A stretch of 64,000 bases of DNA, taken from Luscinia megarhynchos (taxonomy: Eukaryota > Chordata > Aves > Passeriformes > Turdidae). The notes under the pieces were generated by a model. It saw only the letters and a list, made by a program, of their open reading frames with translations. It had not been told where the DNA came from and searched no databases. Where the stretch lies: the NCBI GenBank assembly GCA_034336665.1, contig JAPFBE010000079.1:117408-181407 (forward strand), given 5' to 3'. Below are positions 44,701 to 56,000 of this stretch, piece after piece. The translations under genes were made by a program, and so were the position numbers. Position 1 is the stretch's first letter. Each line of letters opens with the position of its first letter.

Positions 44701-47240
44701 GTCTCGCTTTCGCTACACGGGTAGACCTTTATGCCGCTTTAGCCTGCATCTCTCGCTTTCGCCTCGGTCAGTAGTAGACCTGGTAGCCGCTTAGCCGGTC
44801 TCCAGCCTTTCGCCACGTGGGTAGGATCTGTTGCCGCTTACCGGTCGCTGTCCTCGCTGACCATGGACTTGTATGCTACTAGCTGCTAGCCGGTTTCGCC
44901 TCCCGCCGCTGGTAGACCTTGTTGCCGCTTTAGCCGGTTCTCGCTCTTTCGCGATTCAAGCCGCTGGTAGACCTAAAGTCGCCGCGTAGTCTGCCGCTGC
45001 CTCGTACCCGCCCGCTGGGTAGACCTGTTGCCACCAGCCGGTCTCTTGAAGCTCTTTCGCCAGGCTTCCGCTGGGTAGACCTGTTGCCGCTCAGCCGGTT
45101 CCTGGCTCGCGTGGCTCACCGCTGGTAGACCTGTTGCCGATAGTTGGTCTCGGCCTTCATCGGCGCCTGGCCAGCGGGTAGACTGCTGCACAAGTAGCCG
45201 GTTCAGTCTGTGCCGCCGGTAGACCTTGTTGCCGCTTAGCCGGTCTCGTGTTTTTCATAGGCCGCTGGTAGACCTGTTGCCGCAGCCGACTAGCCTTCAT
45301 ACCGCTGGTAGACGATACGCGAAGCCGGTCGCTGCCTTTCGCGGCTGCGGAGTGAGACCGTTGTCAGCGAAAGCCGGTCGCTGGCTTCGCCGCTTCGCTG
45401 GTAGACTCTGATGCCGGCTGAGCCGATCTTCGCCTTTCGCTACTTCGGGCCGCTGGTAGACCTGGTGCCGCTTAGCCGGGTTCCCAGTCTCATACAAGAG
45501 GGCCTGCTGGGTAGATCTTGTTGTCAGCTGCCGGTCGCTGCCTTTCGCTACCAGGCTGCTGGTAGACCTGTTGCCACTCAGCCGGTCTCCCGCCTCTCGC
45601 TCACCGCTGGGTAGACCTTGTTGCCGCGTAGCCGGTCTCGCTCAGCACATAGGCCGCTGGGTAGACTCTGTTGCCAGCGTAGCCGGTCTTAGTTTTTTCG
45701 CTACTCGCTGGTAGACCTGGTGCCGCTTAGCCGTCTCGGGCTCTTTGGCGCCCTCGGGCTGCTGGAAGACCTTGTTTACCGCTTTAGCCGGGTTCCGCCA
45801 AGGGCTACTCGCCAAGGAATAGATCCTGGTGCCGTCATTAGCCGGTTCGGCGGTTTCCAAGGTCACTCGGGCAGAATAGACCTGTTGCCGCGTAGCCGGT
45901 TCGGCCTTTCAAGGCCGGGCCAAGAAAGTAGACCGTTGCCGCTTAGCCGGTCTCGCTCACTCGCTGGTAGACCTGCTGTCACGCTGGCCGGTTCCGGGTC
46001 ATACGGCGGGGTAGACTCCGTGCCGCAGCCGGTTCGCCTTTCGCTACCGCTGGTAGACCTTGTTGCCAGCTTAGCCGGTCTTAGCTCTTTCGCCAGCCTC
46101 CGCTGGGTAGGTACCTGCGCCCGCGTAGTCAGGTCTCTCGCTCAGCCGAGGCCACTGGGTAGACCTGGTGCCGCAGCCGGTTCGCCCGCGCCTCGGCCGC
46201 TGGTAGACCTGTTGCCGCAGCCGGTTCTGACAGTCGCCACGCCGCTGGGTAGACCTTGTTGCCGCCAGTCGGTCTCGCTCATACTCGGGCCGCTGGTAGA
46301 CCTGTTGCCGCTTAGCCGGTCTCGCTCATGGGCCGCTGGGTAGACCTGTTGTCGCTTAGCCGGTCTTGGTTTTTCATACCTGCTGGTAGACCTGGTGCCG
46401 CGAAGCCGGTCTCGCCTTTACGCCACTGGAAGACCTGTTACCGCGCTAGCCGGTTCTCGCCTTTTATGCCATCAGTTGAAGACCGGTTGTCGCTAGCCGG
46501 TCGCCGCTCGCTGCCCCGCGGGTAGACCTGTTGCCGCTTACGGTCGTCTCGCCTTTCGCTACCGCTGAATAGACCCGTGCCGCTTAGTCGGTCTCGCCTT
46601 CGCGTCACCGAGAATAGATCTGTTGCCGCTAGCCGGTTCGCCTTCGCTACCAGCAAGAAAGTAGACCTGTTGCCGCTAGTCGGTCTCGCTCAAGTACCGG
46701 GTAGACCTGTTGCCGCGAATGGTTCGCCTTTCTACAAGCATACCGCTGGGTAGACCTGTGCCGGGTAGTCGGTTCGCCTTTCACCGCTGGTAGACCTGTT
46801 GCCGCTAGTCGGTTCTTAGTTTTCATACCGCTGGGTCAGACCTGGTGTCAGCGAATCGGTCTCGCTCATACGCTGGTAGACCTGGTGCCGCAGCTCGGTC
46901 TCGCCTTTCGCTACCGCTGGTAGACCTGTTGCCGCAGCCGGTCTCGGGTGACATTGCTACCATGCCGCTGGGTAGACCTGTTGCCGCTAGTCGGTCTCAG
47001 CCTTCTCGTCTCGCCGTGACCTGTTGCCGCTATTGGTCAGCGGCCTTCGCTACCACAGTAGTAGACCTGTTGTCAGCCAGTCGGTCTCGCCTTTCGCCTA
47101 CTGGGTAGATCCTGTTGCCGCTTAGTCGGGTCCTGGTTCTTCGCTACCGGCTGGTGACCTGGTGCCGGCAGACGGTTCGCCTGCTACCGCTGAGTAGGAC
47201 CTGTTGTCGCAGCCGGTCTCGCCTTTCATACTCGTCGTTG
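29721..47240 (+). repeat. Second repeat family, irregular middle part
   Basis: Array continues without a gene. GACATG modules near 33694 (class 1, leading to AAGACC at 33925), 34971, 36462, 39418 and 44093 (class 2). AAGACC units near 31391, 32630, 33925, 38349, 41385, 42603 (GAAGAGCTG) and 46428. Distances between like markers vary from 1.2 to 5.1 kb, so no single period fits, although 41385/42603 to 46428/47685 is offset about 5.05 kb. Units without GACATG but with CAATCTTCGCTTTTAGCG then GTAGACCTGGTG occur near 37195 and 44510, with a degenerate relative at 35650. Unit tails are more degenerate than in the left half, especially at 37.9-46 kb. Confidence 0.6.
36430..36535 (+). repeat. Example of the GACATG marker module
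   Basis: Three consecutive atypical units: TTAGCCAATCTTCGGGC, then GAGGTAGACATGTTGTTGC with GGTCTTTGGCC, then AAGGTGGACCTGGTGCCGCAGCC. The preceding unit usually has GCAGCCGATCTCG. Copies (GACATG position) lie near 24851, 26163, 26852, 28905, 29513, 33694, 34971, 36462, 39418, 44093, 47471, 48293, 49270, 50274, 52223, 53093, 54610, 58545, 59770 (degenerate), 61720 and 62523 (degenerate). I found none before 24.8 kb, so the module marks the second family. Confidence 0.72.
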
Positions 47241-50200
47241 GTAGACCTGTTGTGCTTAGTCGAAGTCGGTGCCTTCGCCGCGTCGCTGGTAGACCTGCTG
47301 CCGTTAGTCGGTCTTAGTTTTTCAGCTACCGCTGGTAGACCTGTTGCCGCTTAGCCTGTCTTAGCTTTCGCATACCGCTGGGTAGACCTTGTTGCCGCAG
47401 CATCGATCTCGGCTCGCCTACCGCGAAGGTAGACCTGTTGTCACGAGCCAATCTTCGGCTTTCACCGCGAGGTAGACATGTTGTCATTAGCCGCTTGACC
47501 TTTGGCTACGCAATACCAGCAGTGGATCTGGGGCCGCAGTCGGTCTTCGCCTTCATACCGCTGGGTAGACCTGTTGTCGCTTAGCCGTCGCGTCACGCTG
47601 GGTAGACCTGTTGCTGCTAGTCGGTCTTAGTTTTCAGCCGCTGGTAGACCTGTTGCCGCTTAGTCGGTCTCGCCTTTTGCCGCTGGAAGACCTTGTTACC
47701 GCTTAGCCGGTCTCGCCTTTTATACCGCTGGAAGACCGCCGCTTTAGCTAGTCGCTGCCTTTCGCTGCCCCCGGGGTAGACCTGTTGCCGCTGGTCGTCT
47801 CGCCTTTCACGCTGCCCCGCTGGCAGACCTGTTGCCGCTAGCCGTCCCAGCTTTTCACGCTGCCCCTCGCTGGGCGTAGGACCTGTTGCCGCTTAGCCGG
47901 TCTCGCCTTTCGCTACTTCCTAAGGTAGACCTGTTGCCGCTTAGCCGGTCTCGCCTTTCTACCGCTGGGTAGACCTGTTGCCGCTCAGCCGGTCTCGCCT
48001 TCACCATACTCGCTGGTAGACCTTGGTGCCGCAGACGGTCTCGCTCTTTCAGCTACCGCTGGGTAGACCTGTTGCCGCAGCCGGTTCTCGCCTTTCGCTA
48101 CTCGCTGGGTAGACCTGTTGCCGCTAGTCGGTTCTTAGCTTTCGTCGCTGGGTAGACCTTGTTGCCGCTAGTCGGTCTTAGCTTCACATACCGCTGGTAG
48201 ACCTTGTTGTCGGGTAGCCGATCTCGGCCTTTCATACCGCCTAAGTAGACCTTGTTGCCGCTTAGCCAATCTTCGCCTTTTAGCTACCACGAGGTAGACA
48301 TGTTGCCGCTTAGCCGGTCTTTGGCCTTTCATACCGCATCGTGGACCTGCGCCGCAGCCGGTTCGCTCTCATACCGGGCCGCTGGTAGACCTGTTGTCAG
48401 CGAAGTCGTCACGACCTTCGCCTACCGCTGGTAGACCTATACGCGCAGTCGGTCTTAGTTTTCGCTACCGGGTAGAATTGTTGCCGCAGCCGGTTCGGCC
48501 TTTCGCTACCGCTGGGTAGACCTGTTGTCGCGAAGCTAGTCGCGCCTTCGCTACCGCTGGTAGACCTGGTGCCGGCAGCCGGTCTCGCTACTCATGGGTA
48601 GACCTGTTGCCGCTTAGTCGGTCTTGTAGATTTCAAAGTACCGCTGGTAGACCTGGTGCCGGCAGGCGGCCGGCCTTTTCCGATACCGCTGGTAGACCTG
48701 TTGCCGGGCAGCCGGTCTCGGCATTGCCGCCATGCCCTGGTAGACCTGTTGCCGCTTAGTCGGTTCAGCTCGCTGCCCCGCGGGCGAGACCTGTTGCCGC
48801 TTAGCTGGTCGCTGCCTTTCGCTACCAGACCTGTTGCCGCGAAGTCGGTCTCGCTCGCTACGCGTAAAGGACCTGTTGCCGCTTAGCCGGTCTCGGTATA
48901 TCGCTGGTAGACCTGTTGCCGCGAATGGTCTTGGCCTTTCACTACCGCTGGCAGACCTGGTGCCGCAGACGGTCTCGGGTTCTTTCGCCGCCGCTGGTAG
49001 ACCTGTTGCCGCAGCCGGTTCGCCTTTCGCCACCGCTGAATAGACCTGTTGCCGCTTAGTCGGTCTTAGTTTTCGCTAGCCGCTGGTAGACCTGTTGCCG
49101 CTTAGCTCGTCTTAGTTTTCACAGTACCGCTGGGTAGACCTGTTGCCGCTAAAGCCGGTCTTAGTCTTCGCTACGGCTGGTAGACCTGCTGCCGCAGCCG
49201 ATCTTCGCCCTCGCTACCGCTGGTAGACCTGTTGCCTAGCCAAACTTCGCTTTTAGCCGCTACCGCTGAGGTAGACATGTTGTCGATAGTCGTCTTTACG
49301 CTGCCATGCCCGCTGGTAGACCTGGTGCCGGCAGCCGGTCTCGGCTTTCGCTAAGGCCACAGACCTGTGCCGCTTAGCCGGTCGCTGCCTTCTCACCGCT
49401 GGGTAGACCTTGTTGCCGCTTAGTTTGTCTTAGCTTTTTCGCTACCGCCGCTGGTAGAACTGTTGCTGTCGCAGCCGGTCTCGCCTCACGCTTTGCCGCT
49501 GGTAGACCTGTTGCCGCTTAGCCGGTCTTAGCTCACTACGCTGCTGGTGCCAGGCGCTTAGTCGGTCTCGCCTTTCATACTCGCTGGTAGACCTGTTGTC
49601 GGCTGCCGGTCTCGCCTGCGCCTTTGCCGCTGGTAGGCCTGTTGCCGCTAGCCGCCTCCAGCCTTTCGCATACCGCGGGTAGACCTGTTGCCACTAGCCG
49701 GTCTTCGCCTTTCGCTACCGCTGGTAGACCTGTTGCCGCTAGTCGGTCTCAGCTTTTCACATACCTGGCTGGGTACACCTGTTGCCGCTTAGCCAGTCGC
49801 TGCCTTTCGTGTTCCGCCAGCTGGTAGACCTGCCGTGCCGCTGATAGTCGGTCTTTGGCCTTTCGCTACCGCTGAATAGACCTGTTGCCAGCGCAGTCGG
49901 GTTCAGCGCCTACCGCTGGTAGACCTGTTGCCGCCAGTCGTCAAGGCCTTTCGCTACCGCTGGGTAGACCTGTTGCCGCTTAGCCGGTCTCGCCTTTCGC
50001 TACCAGCTGCTGTAGACCTGTTGCCGCAGCCGGTTCGCTCACGACCTGTTGCCGCTAGCCGGTCTTAGCTCTTTTCGCTACCGCTGGGTAGACCTGGTGC
50101 CGCTTAGCTGGTCTCGCCTTTCGGCCACGGGCCGCTGGGTAGACCTGGTGCCGCAGCCGGTTCGCCTTTCGCCCGGGCCGCGGGTAGACCTGTTGCCGCA

Positions 50201-52000
50201 GCCGGTCTCGCCTTTCATACCGGGCCGCTGGTAGACCTGTTGCCGCTAGCCAACTTTCGCCGTCACCAAGCGAGGTAGACATGTTGCTGCTAGCCGGTCT
50301 TTACCTTTCGCTACCGCGAAGGTGGACCTGGTGCCGCAGCCGGTCTCGCCGTTCACAGGCCTGCCGCGGTAGACCTTGTTGCCGCTTAACAGTCGCGTGC
50401 CTTTCGCGGTTCTGCCGCTGGGTAGACCTGTTGCCGCTTAGCCGGTTCTCGGGCCTTCGCGACCCCGCCGCTGAATAGACCTTGTTGCCGCTTAGCCGGT
50501 TCAGCTCGCCCCCCGGGCCGCTGGTAGACCTTGTTGCCGCTAGTCGGTCGCGTCTTTCGCTACCGCCACGTAGACCTGTTGCCGCTTAGCCGGTCTCGCC
50601 TTTATACCGCCAAGTTGTAGACCTGTTGCCGCCAGTCGGTCTCGCCTTCGCGGTCTCACCGCTGGGTAGACCTGTTGTCGGCAGTTGGTCTCGGCTCATT
50701 CTGCGCCTGGCTGGGTAGACCCTATGTGCCGCTTAGTCGGTTCGCCTTCATACCGCGGGTAGACCTGTTGCCGCTTAGCCGGTCTCGTTTTCGCCGCTGG
50801 TAGACCTGTTGCCGCAGCCGATCTTCAGCCTTTCGCCCTCACCGCTGGTAGACCTGTTGTTTAGTCGTCGCGGCCTCGGGCCGCGCCATGGAGTAGACCT
50901 TGTTGCCGCTTAGCCGGTCTCGGGCTTTTCTACTCGTGGTAGACTCTGATGTCGCTAGTCGATCTCGCCTTTCGCTACCGCCGGGTAGACCTGATGCCGC
51001 TAGCCGGTCTCAGCTCATACCTCGGGTAGATCTGTTGCCGCTGTCGGTCAGCGTCTTTCGCCGCTACCGCTGTAGACCTGTTGCCACTCAGCCGGTCTCG
51101 CCTTTCGCTACCACCGGGGTAGACCTGTTGCCGCTTAGTCGGGTCTCGCTCTTTCGGGCCGCTGGGTAGACCTGTTGCCGCTGAAATGGTCTTAGTTTTT
51201 CATACCGCTGGTAGACCTGGTGCCGCTGAATGGGTCTCGCCTTTTATACCACCGCTGGAAGACCTGTTACCGGCTAGTCGGTCTCGCCTTTTATACCGCC
51301 ATGGGAAGACCGTTGTCGCTTAGCCGGTCGCTGCCTTCGTCAAGGTTCCGCTGGGTAGACCTGTTGCCGCTTAGCCGGTTCTCGCCTCAGCCGCTGAATA
51401 GACCCTGGTGCCGCTAGTCGGTCTCGGCCTTTCACTACAGCAGAATAGACCTGTTGTCGCTAGTCGTCTCGGCCTTTCGCTACCGGGCAAGTAGACCTGT
51501 TGCCGCTTAGCCGGTCTCGGCCTTTTCGTACCGCTGGGTAGACCTGTTGCCGCTTAGCCGGTCTCGCTCGTTACCGCTGGTAGACCTGGTGCCGCAGCCG
51601 GTCTCGCCTTTCGCACCGCTGGTAGACCTGTTGCTGCCGCAGCCGGTCTCGCATTATCGCTCATGCCGCTGGGTAGACCTTGTTGCCGCTTAGTCGGTCT
51701 CAGTTTCTTCGCTGCCCCCGCAGCGTAGACCTGTTGCCGCTTAGCTGGTCGCTGCCTTTCGCTACCGGGCCGCTGGTAGACCCTGCTGCCGCTTAGCCGT
51801 CTCGGCCTCGCTACGCCTGCAAGGTAGACCCGTTGTCGCTAGCCGGTTCGGCCTTTCGCCTAGCCGCTGGTAGACCTGTTGCCGCTTAGCCTGTCTTGCG
51901 CTCTCATACCGCTGGTAGACCCTGGTGCCGCAGACGGTTCGCTCTTCTACGCTCGCCGCTGGGTAGACCTGTTGCCGCGCTCGGGTTCGCCTGCTACCGG
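47241..52000 (+). repeat. Second family, clearest full period (about 4.75 kb)
   Basis: From the class 1 module at 47471 to the next class 1 module at 52223 is 4752 bp. Inside lie class 3 modules at 48293 (GTAGAATTG at 48475) and 49270 (GTAGAACTG at 49448) and a class 2 module at 50274. The AAGACC pair at 47685/47730 and the one at 52451/52500 are both followed by CACGCTGCCCC tails, and AAGACC at 46428 and 51256 are offset by 4.83 kb. The GCCATGCC unit at 48731 is followed by GGGCGAGACC and CTTAGCTGGTCGCTG, and the same trio recurs at 51663-51750. Confidence 0.65.
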
Positions 52001-55000
52001 CCGCTGGGTAGACCTGTTGCCGCTAGTCGGTCTTTAGCCTTTCGCCAGGCCGCTGGTAGACCTTGTTGCCGCTTAGCCGTCTTTAGTTTTCACACGCTGG
52101 TAGACCTGTTGCCGCTAGCCGGTCTTAGTTTTCACTACCGCTGGTAGACCTGTTGCCGGCAGCCGATTCGGCTCTCGCTCAACAAGGTAGACCTGTTGCC
52201 GCTAGCCAATCTTCGCTTTCACCACAGAGTAGACATGTTGCCGCTTAGCCGTCTTGGCCTCACAATACCGAAGGTGGACTTTGGTGCCGCAGCCGGTTCG
52301 GCTTTTCGCGCTCGCTGGGTAGACCTGTTGTCGCGAAGCCGGTCGCTGGCCTTCCCTTCGCTGGGTAGACCTGTTGCCGCTAGCCGGTCTTAGTTCTTTC
52401 GCTACGCTGGGTAGACCTGGTGCCGCTTAGCCGTCTCGCCTTTTGTCACCGCTGGAAGACCTGTTACCGCTTAGCCGGTTCTCGGCCTTTATACCGGGGG
52501 AAGACCGGGTTGCCGCTAGCCAAGTCGCTGCCTTTCGCTGTTCCGCTGGGTAGACCTGTTGCCCCAGCCGTCTCGGCCTTTCACGCTGCCCCACGGGCGA
52601 GACCTGTTGCCGCTTAGCCGGTCTCAGCCTTTCACGCTCTCGCCCCGCTGGGCGTAGACCTGTTGTCGCTTAGCCGTCTCGGCTCGCTACCGCTATAGAC
52701 CTTGTTGCCGCCAGTCGGTCTCGCCTTTCGCTACCCGCCGCTGGTAGACCTGTTGCCGCTTAGTCGGTCTTGCCTTTCGCTACTCACTGTGGGTAGACCT
52801 GGTGCCGCAGACGGTCTCGCTCGCTAGCTACACGCTGGTAGACCTGTTGCCGCAGCCGGTTCGCCTCGTCACCGGTAGACCTGTTGCCGCGAGCCGGTCT
52901 TAGCTTTCGCACCGCTGGTAGACCTGCTGTCGCTAGCCGGTCTTAGTTTTCGCTCATACCGCTGGTAGACCTGTTGCCGCTAGTCGGTCTTAGTTTTCGC
53001 TAGGCCGCTGGGTAGACCTGTTGCCGCAGCCGACGTTTCGCTCACCGCTGGGTAGACCTGTTGCCGCTTAGCCACCTTTCGCCGCTACCACGAGGTAGAC
53101 ATGTTGCCGCTAGCCGGTCTTTGGCCTTCGCTACCGCCTCTAATGTGGACCTGGTGCCGCAGCCGGTTCGGGCTCTTCGCTACCGCTGGTAGACCTGTTG
53201 CCGCTTAGCCGTCGCTGCCTTCTACTGCTGGTAGACCTGTTGCCGCTTAGCCGGTCTTAGTCTTTTCGCGCCGCTGGGTAGAATTGTTGCCGGGCAGCCG
53301 GTTCGGCCTTTCGCGCTCGGTAGACCTGTGTCGCTTAGCTGGTCGCGCCTTTTCGCTACAACAAGAGGGTAGACCTGTTGTCGCTAGTCGGTCTTAGCTA
53401 TTTCGCCCCATGGGTAGACCTTGTGCCGCTTAGCCGGTCTCGCTCTTTCGACGCTCACGGTAGACCTGTTGCCGCAGCCGGTTCGCCTTTCGCTTCGCCG
53501 CTGGGTAGACCTGTTGCCGCTTAGTCGGTCTTTAGCTACCAACGAGGTAGACCTGTTGCCACCAGTCGGGTCTCGGCCTTTCACTACCGCTGGTAGACCT
53601 GTTGTCAGCTAGTCGTTCCCAGTTCTACTGGGTACACCTGTTGTCGCTTAGTCGGTCTCGGCCTTTCATACCGCTGAATAGACCTTGTTGCCGCTTAGCC
53701 GGTCTCAGCCTTTCATACCGTGGGGTAGACCTGTTGTCGCGAATGGTCAGCTGGGTCTCATACGCCGCTGAAGTCTGAATTTGTTGTCAGCGAAAGTCGG
53801 TCTCGCTCTTCCACCGCATGGTAGACCTGTTGTCGCTTAGCCGGTCTCGCCTTTCGTACCGCTGGTAGACCTTGTTGTCATGAAATAGGGTCTCAGCTCT
53901 GTCGCCATTGGGTAGACCTGGTGCCGTACGGTCTTGGCCTTTCGCCACCGCGGGTAGACCTGATGCCGCGAATGATCTCGCCTTTCGCCGTCACTGGTAG
54001 ACCTATGCCGCTGGAGTCGGTCTCAGCTCTTTCACGCCACCCGCGTGGTAGATCTGTTGTCGCTGTCGGTCTCGGCCTTTTGCTCTCACTGGAAGACCGG
54101 GTTGCCGCCAGCCGGTCGCTGCCTACAGCGTCTCCGCTGGTAGACCTGTTGCCGCCAGTCGGTTCGCCGCTCCGTACCGCTGAATAGACCTGGTGCCGCG
54201 AATCGGTCTCGCCTACGCCTGAAGGTAGACCTGTTGCCGCGAGTCGGTCTCGGGCTTCGCACCGCTGGGTAGACCTGTTGCCGCCAGTCGGTCTTGTCGC
54301 TACCGCTGGTAGACCTGGTGCCGCAGGACGGTTCGGCCACGCCTCGGGAGGTAGACCTGTTGCCGGGCAGTCGGTTCGGCTCACCGCTGGTAGACCTGTT
54401 GCCGCTAGTCGGTCTTAGCTCAAGGCTGCGCATGGGTAGACCTGTTGTCGCTAGTCGGTCTTAGTTTCGCCACAGACCTGTTGCCGCGAGACTGTCTTAG
54501 CTCTTTCGCTACGTGAGGTAGACCTGTTGCCGGGCAGTCGATCTCGCCTTTCGCTGCAGCTGGTAGACCTTGTTGTCAGCTATAGCCAATCTTTCGCTGT
54601 CACCGCGAGGTAGACATGTTGCCGCTTAGCCAGTCGCTGCCTTCGCTGTCAGCCTCGCTAAGGTGGACTCTGGTGTCGCAGCCGGTCTCGCTACCGCTGT
54701 AGACCTTGTTGTCGCTTAGTCGGTCGCGCGCCTTCGCCCGGGCCAAGGAATAGACCTGTTGTCAGCTGAGTCGGTTCTTAGCTTTTCGCGTAGACCTGCT
54801 GCCGCAGCCGGTTCGCCTTTCACTACCGCTGGGTAGATCTGTTGCCGCTTAGTCGGGTTAAGCGGGGCTACCGGGCCGAGGGTAGACCTGTTGTCAGCGC
54901 AGTCGGTCTTAGTTATTCTCGTACCGCGGGTAGACCTGGTGCCGCTCAGTCGGTCTCGCCTTTCGTTCTACCGCTGGGTAGACCTTGCTGTCGGCAGCCG

Positions 55001-56000
55001 GTTCCGGCTTTCGCTTTGCCGCTGGGTAGACCTGTTGCCGCTTAGCCGGTCTTAGCCTTCACGCTCGGGAGACCTGTTGTCGCTAGTCGGCCTTCGCTGG
55101 TAGACCTGTTGCCGCCAGTCGGTCTTAGTTTCCGGGCCATGGGTAGAATTGTTGCCGCAGCCGGTTCGCCTTTCTCGGCCACGGGTAGACCTGTTGCCGC
55201 TTAGCTGGTCGCGCTCGCTACCAACAAGAGGGTAGACCTGTTGCCGCTATCGGTCTTAGCTTATTCTCGCCACTACGAGGTAGACCTGGTGCCGCTAGTC
55301 GGTCTCGCCGCTCACATACCGCTGGGTAGACCTGTTGCCGGCAGCCGGTCTCGGCCTTCGCTTCGTCGCGAAAGGTAGACCTGTTGCCGCTTAGTCGGTC
55401 TTAGCCTTTCCATACCGCTGTGGGTAGACCTGTTGCCACTCAGTCGTCTCGCTACCGGGCCGGTAGACCTGTTGCCGCTTTCAGTCGGTCTTAGCTCACC
55501 GCGTCGCTGGGTAGACCTGTTGTCGCCTAGTCGGTCTCGCTCGTCACCGCTGGTAGACCTGTTGCCGGCAGCCGGTTCGCCTTTCGCCTTCGTCGCGAAG
55601 GTAGACCTGTTGCCGCCAGTCGGTCTTAGCCTTTCAGCGCTACTCGGGTAGACCTGTTGCCACTAGTCGGTTCGCCTTTCGCAGCACGGTAGACCTGTTG
55701 TCAGCTAGTCGGTCTTTGAGCCTTTCGCTACGTCGCTGGGTAGACCTTGTTGTCGCTTAAATGGTCTTAGTTTTCGCCGCGGTAGACCTGTTGCCGCTTA
55801 GTCGGTCTTTAGCTCTTTCGCCACCGGTAGGTAGACCTGTTGCCGCTTAGTCGGTCTTAGCTATTTCGCCACCGCGGTAGACCTGGTGCCTCTAGGCCGG
55901 TCTCGGCCTTACTCGCTGGGTAGACCTGTTGCCGCAGTCGGTCTCGCCTTTCGAGGCTTTGCCGCTGGTAGACCTGTTGCCGCTTAGCCGGTCTTAGCGC
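52001..56000 (+). repeat. Second family with intercalated left-end-like module
   Basis: Starts as the next period (class 1 at 52223, AAGACC at 52451, class 3 at 53093). Near 53281 and 55145 a GTAGAATTG unit is followed by CTTAGCTGGTCGCG, then a CAACAAGAGGGTAGACC unit, then CTTAGCTATT (53395, 55258) and a GGTGCC or GTGCC unit; further CTTAGTTATT or CTTAGCTATT units lie at 54911 and 55860. The CTTAGCTATT word is otherwise seen at 670, 4345, 5277 and 12378, in the left part. The 53281 and 55145 copies are 1.86 kb apart. The AAGACC unit at 54083 follows the GATCTG unit at 54051 directly, so the five-unit spacer is missing there. Confidence 0.55.

Noticed and set aside
45720..46343. Longest plus-strand open frame (207 codons)
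   Set aside because: It is the repeat read through several units where indels happen to avoid the TAG words. The peptide is permuted copies of the same short strings (VDLLPLSRS, GRPVAASRS) in shifting frames, with a non-ATG start and no domain.
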